Shown here one piece after another: positions 5,953 to 8,077 of a stretch of DNA of 8,077 bases (position 1 is its first letter; each line of letters starts with the position of its first letter). The DNA comes from Planctomycetota bacterium (GTDB lineage Bacteria; Planctomycetota; PUPC01; JACPCR01). Where the stretch lies: positions 1 to 8,077 of the forward strand of contig JASLXP010001116.1 in the NCBI GenBank assembly GCA_030740295.1, given 5' to 3'. The notes under the pieces were generated by a model. That model was not told the DNA's origin, made no database searches, and saw only the letters and a list, made by a program, of their open reading frames with translations. A program made the translations under genes and the position numbers.

Positions 5953-6966
5953 ATGACACCGAAACAGACTGTAATCGACGCGGTGAATCACAAGGAAACC
6001 GATGTTATCCCGTACATCCTCAGCATAGACGCAGACGTTCGGGAACGACTCGACGCTCACTACGGCGGCCCGGAAGAATTCCCGAAGCATGAAACGTTCT
6101 TTGCCAGTGCTGGCTGCAACTGGCGGGCAGAAGAACTCTCCGGCGATCGTTTCCGAGACATCTTCGGCGTCGTGTGGCACCAGGGAAAGACTTTTCATAT
6201 CACCGAGCCAGTGCTTAAGGAGCCCAGCCTCAAAGGATTCGAGTTCCCGCAGGTTGTCAAGGACGAGGACGTCCCCCGCCTGCAGAAAGTCTGTGATGAT
6301 CATCAGGACAAGTTCCTGCAGTTCAGTCTTGGTCTCCTGTTCTGGGAGCGCGCCTGGGCTCTGCGGGGCATGGAGAACATTCTGATGGATCTGGTCGCTG
6401 AGGAAGCATTTGTCGAGGAGTTGTTCGACAATCTGATGCAGTTGCATCTGGATGCCCTGGACAAGGTTCTTCCGCTCCCTTTCGATTCCATTCGTTTCGG
6501 TGATGACTTTGGAGCCCAGAAAGGAACGATCATGGGACAGACCTACTGGCGGAAGTACCTCAAGCCCAGGCTGACCAAGATGTATGGCAAGGCGCGCGAT
6601 GCCGGCAAGATTGTCAGCATTCACAGTTGCGGCGACAACAGCGAGATACTCGGCGATCTGATCGACATCGGTGTCCAGATATTCAATCCCTCTCAGCCAG
6701 AGGCGAACGATCTTCCGGCTCTGAAGAAAGAGTATGGGCCTAACATCACCTTCGAGGGCGGCATCGGTACGCAGGTGACCTTACCAAGAGGAACGCCGGA
6801 TCAAGTACGAGACGAAATCCGCCGCTGCAGGGAACAGCTCGGCCAGGGCGGAGGGCTCGTCCTGACTACTACCAAGCCTCTTCGCCCCGAAGTCCCGACG
6901 GAAAACGCGGTAGCTGCAGTAGAGACCATCATCGAGGAGGCAAGAAAAGGATCCCCTCGCCCATAG
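5953..6966 (+). CDS. URO-D-family protein 2 (uroporphyrinogen decarboxylase-like)
   Basis: A 337-residue URO-D-superfamily protein of a different subfamily from URO-D 1. It starts MTPKQTVIDAVNHKE, the standard family opening, behind a strong AAAGGA site. Visible motifs are RFRDIFGVVWHQG (66-78), FDSIRFGDDFGAQKG (177-191), the conserved YWRKYLKP barrel segment (198-205), IHSCGDNSEILGDLIDIGV (223-241), the FNPSQPEANDLPALKK strand, and TFEGGIGTQVTLPRGT (266-281). The H224-x-C226-G motif resembles the HxCG zinc site of corrinoid-dependent methyltransferase relatives (MtaA/MtbA type), so a methyl-transfer reaction is plausible. It differs from the HxHFHG of URO-D 1, so the two probably act on different substrates or steps. 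It is preceded by the shared leader element and the 23-bp dyad, which suggests regulated expression together with URO-D 1. Similar proteins are abundant and uncharacterised in planctomycete-like genomes. Confidence 0.86.
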   Translation: MTPKQTVIDAVNHKETDVIPYILSIDADVRERLDAHYGGPEEFPKHETFFASAGCNWRAEELSGDRFRDIFGVVWHQGKTFHITEPVLKEPSLKGFEFPQVVKDEDVPRLQKVCDDHQDKFLQFSLGLLFWERAWALRGMENILMDLVAEEAFVEELFDNLMQLHLDALDKVLPLPFDSIRFGDDFGAQKGTIMGQTYWRKYLKPRLTKMYGKARDAGKIVSIHSCGDNSEILGDLIDIGVQIFNPSQPEANDLPALKKEYGPNITFEGGIGTQVTLPRGTPDQVRDEIRRCREQLGQGGGLVLTTTKPLRPEVPTENAVAAVETIIEEARKGSPRP

Positions 6967-7132
6967 CCCGTCATGAGGCAGGCTAGCGACGTTGTATCTT
7001 TGTCTGTACCGTCGCAGAATCTGTTGCAGCGCGGGATGGTGCTTGGGAAGTCTCGCAACAGTCAGAAAGAAGCATGGTTAATACCGGCCCAACCCGTCAG
7101 AGTAAGAAGCTCGATTCCTGGAGGAGAGATTG
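6967..7132. other. Intergenic region with a weak hairpin
   Basis: CTGTTGC (7021-7027) and GCAACAG (7055-7061) can pair, with an inner GGGA/TCTC pairing. There is no T-tract, so termination after URO-D 2 is uncertain and read-through into the membrane protein gene is possible. No gene is seen. Confidence 0.35.
7121..7126 (+). promoter_or_regulatory. Ribosome binding site of the membrane protein gene
   Basis: GAGGAG (part of GGAGGAG), 6 bases before the ATG at 7133. This is the strongest such site in the window and decides the start. Confidence 0.85.
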
Positions 7133-8077
7133 ATGAACTCCGCATCGATGGAACCGCGACGATGGATCGTGTCGGAGCGCTTTGATCTGGCGATCCTCTT
7201 GATTCCTTTTGCGGCGTCGCTGGCCTCACTTTTTGCGCTGCGTTTTCAGCGAGAAGCCGTGCCTCTGTGGGCATTCCTGATCCTGATCGTGGCTTTCGAC
7301 GTTTCCCACGTTTGGGCCACGGTCTACGTGACCTATTTCGACCGCGAAGTGTTTCGGCGCCGGCGGTTGCTGTTCCTTCTCCCCCTCCCGGTGAGTTTCC
7401 TGATTGCCTACCGGCTCCACATCCATTCACCCTCTCTTTATTGGTCCCTACTTGCTTACGTCGCGATCTACCATTTCATCAAGCAGCAGTGGGGATTCAT
7501 CGCGCTTTACAAAGCCCGTGCGGGCGAACGGCACCGTTTCGATTATTACCTGGACAAGTGGACTCTGTGGGCCGGGTCTCTCGGCCCCGTGTTGCTCTGG
7601 CACGCTTCACCGGCGCGGCAGTTCGATTGGTTCAACGCAGGCGAGTTCTTCATCGTGAGGATCGATCCGGAGCTGAAACCTGACATCGTCCTCATCATGG
7701 CCACGTTTGCCACGACGTACTTTCTGCGGCAGGTCTTCCTCGCCCTTGGCCGGAAGGAATTCAACCTTGGCAAGAACCTCTGGATGCTCTTCAGTTGGAT
7801 AAGTTGGATCGTCGGGATCGGCCTCGCGGATCACGCCCTGATTTCTGCCGCCTTCCTCAACCTGTTTCACGGGATCCCTTTTCTTGCCTTGGTCTGGTAT
7901 CGCTGTAACCGGCGTTGGGAGGGCCGTACCAAAGGTCCGTCGCCGCTTCTCGCCTGGCTGTCACAGCGGCGCAACTGGATCGCCTTTTACCTGGTCGTCC
8001 TGGGTCTGGCTCTGATCGAGGAGTCCTTTTGGGATGGGATGGTGTGGCACGAATACCTTCCTTCGTTACTGGGCATC
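7133..8077 (+). CDS. Polytopic inner-membrane protein of unknown function (partial, 3' end missing)
   Basis: An open frame of 315 codons with no stop before the window edge. Hydrophobic segments lie at about residues 19-36, 44-64, 79-95, 103-116, 143-156, 185-203, 216-232, 236-256 and 290-304, so it spans the membrane many times. It has striking charged and histidine positions inside or next to these helices: FDVSHVWATVYVTYFD (55-70) with D56 and H59, YHFIKQQWGFIALY (113-126) with H114 and K117-Q118-Q119, ADH at 232-234, and LFHGIPF (244-250) with H246. A pattern of one histidine per helix is typical of membrane-embedded metal enzymes such as Brp/Blh-type carotenoid oxygenases or desaturases, but I cannot assign it to any of them. 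It follows URO-D 2 on the same strand after 166 bases and could be co-transcribed or independent. Confident as a gene, not as to function. Confidence 0.85.
   Translation, partial: MNSASMEPRRWIVSERFDLAILLIPFAASLASLFALRFQREAVPLWAFLILIVAFDVSHVWATVYVTYFDREVFRRRRLLFLLPLPVSFLIAYRLHIHSPSLYWSLLAYVAIYHFIKQQWGFIALYKARAGERHRFDYYLDKWTLWAGSLGPVLLWHASPARQFDWFNAGEFFIVRIDPELKPDIVLIMATFATTYFLRQVFLALGRKEFNLGKNLWMLFSWISWIVGIGLADHALISAAFLNLFHGIPFLALVWYRCNRRWEGRTKGPSPLLAWLSQRRNWIAFYLVVLGLALIEESFWDGMVWHEYLPSLLGI

Noticed and set aside
5902..6624. 240-codon minus-strand frame opposite URO-D 2
   Set aside because: Antisense shadow; the plus strand has strong ribosome binding and URO-D motifs throughout.
7062..7430. 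Minus-strand Arg/Gly/Pro-rich frame over the membrane protein start
   Set aside because: Composition is typical of reversed GC-rich codons and it opposes a gene with an excellent ribosome binding site.
1..8077. CRISPR arrays, tRNA, rRNA, insertion sequence ends
   Set aside because: I found no regularly spaced repeats, no cloverleaf or rRNA-like sequence and no transposase or terminal inverted repeats, including at the 480 junction.

Overview
The window is about 8.1 kb of bacterial DNA, moderately GC-rich apart from its left 480 bases, which are about 51% G+C by my count. Its gene content points to an uncultured, degradation-oriented lineage such as Planctomycetota/PVC, Hydrogenedentota or a relative. 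The clues are divergent URO-D-family (uroporphyrinogen decarboxylase-like) proteins, an RraA-type aldolase, a malate/lactate-type (Ldh family) dehydrogenase, and a secreted protein combining a 'SDDG..WLNG' carbohydrate-binding-like domain with the start of a PQQ-type beta-propeller. This taxonomic guess is inference; no rRNA or marker gene is present.

Layout. (1) Positions 95-479 (+): two tiny overlapping genes for DnaJ-like CxxCxGxG zinc-ribbon proteins, each with a good ribosome binding site. (2) Positions 480-2124 (-): a broken gene for a large secreted PQQ-propeller protein. It stops abruptly at the first propeller strand, exactly where the zinc-ribbon genes end, and its natural ATG and signal peptide are one base out of frame with the rest. 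(3) Positions 2362-3036 (-): an RraA-family aldolase. (4) Positions 3177-4310 (+): URO-D-family protein 1, divergent from the aldolase. (5) Positions 4319-5311 (-): an Ldh-family dehydrogenase, convergent with URO-D 1; a perfect 11-bp inverted repeat spans the junction. (6) Positions 5312-5952: a long non-coding stretch with a possible gene remnant, a 23-bp dyad and a leader element. (7) Positions 5953-6966 (+): URO-D-family protein 2. (8) Positions 7133-8077 (+): a polytopic membrane protein running off the window end.

The middle of the window (2362-6966) reads as a small catabolic neighbourhood: an aldolase of the hydroxy-oxo-acid type, an NAD(P)-dependent 2-hydroxyacid-type dehydrogenase and two URO-D-fold proteins, which outside haem synthesis are mostly methyltransferases or of unknown function. 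The substrate cannot be read from sequence.

The most interesting signal is non-coding. The leaders of the two URO-D genes share a block of about 53 bp at 77% identity without gaps (3111-3163 and 5851-5903), although the two proteins are very different. One copy sits in the divergent promoter region of the aldolase and URO-D 1, the other upstream of URO-D 2. This suggests a shared regulatory element defining a small regulon, or a recently copied element.
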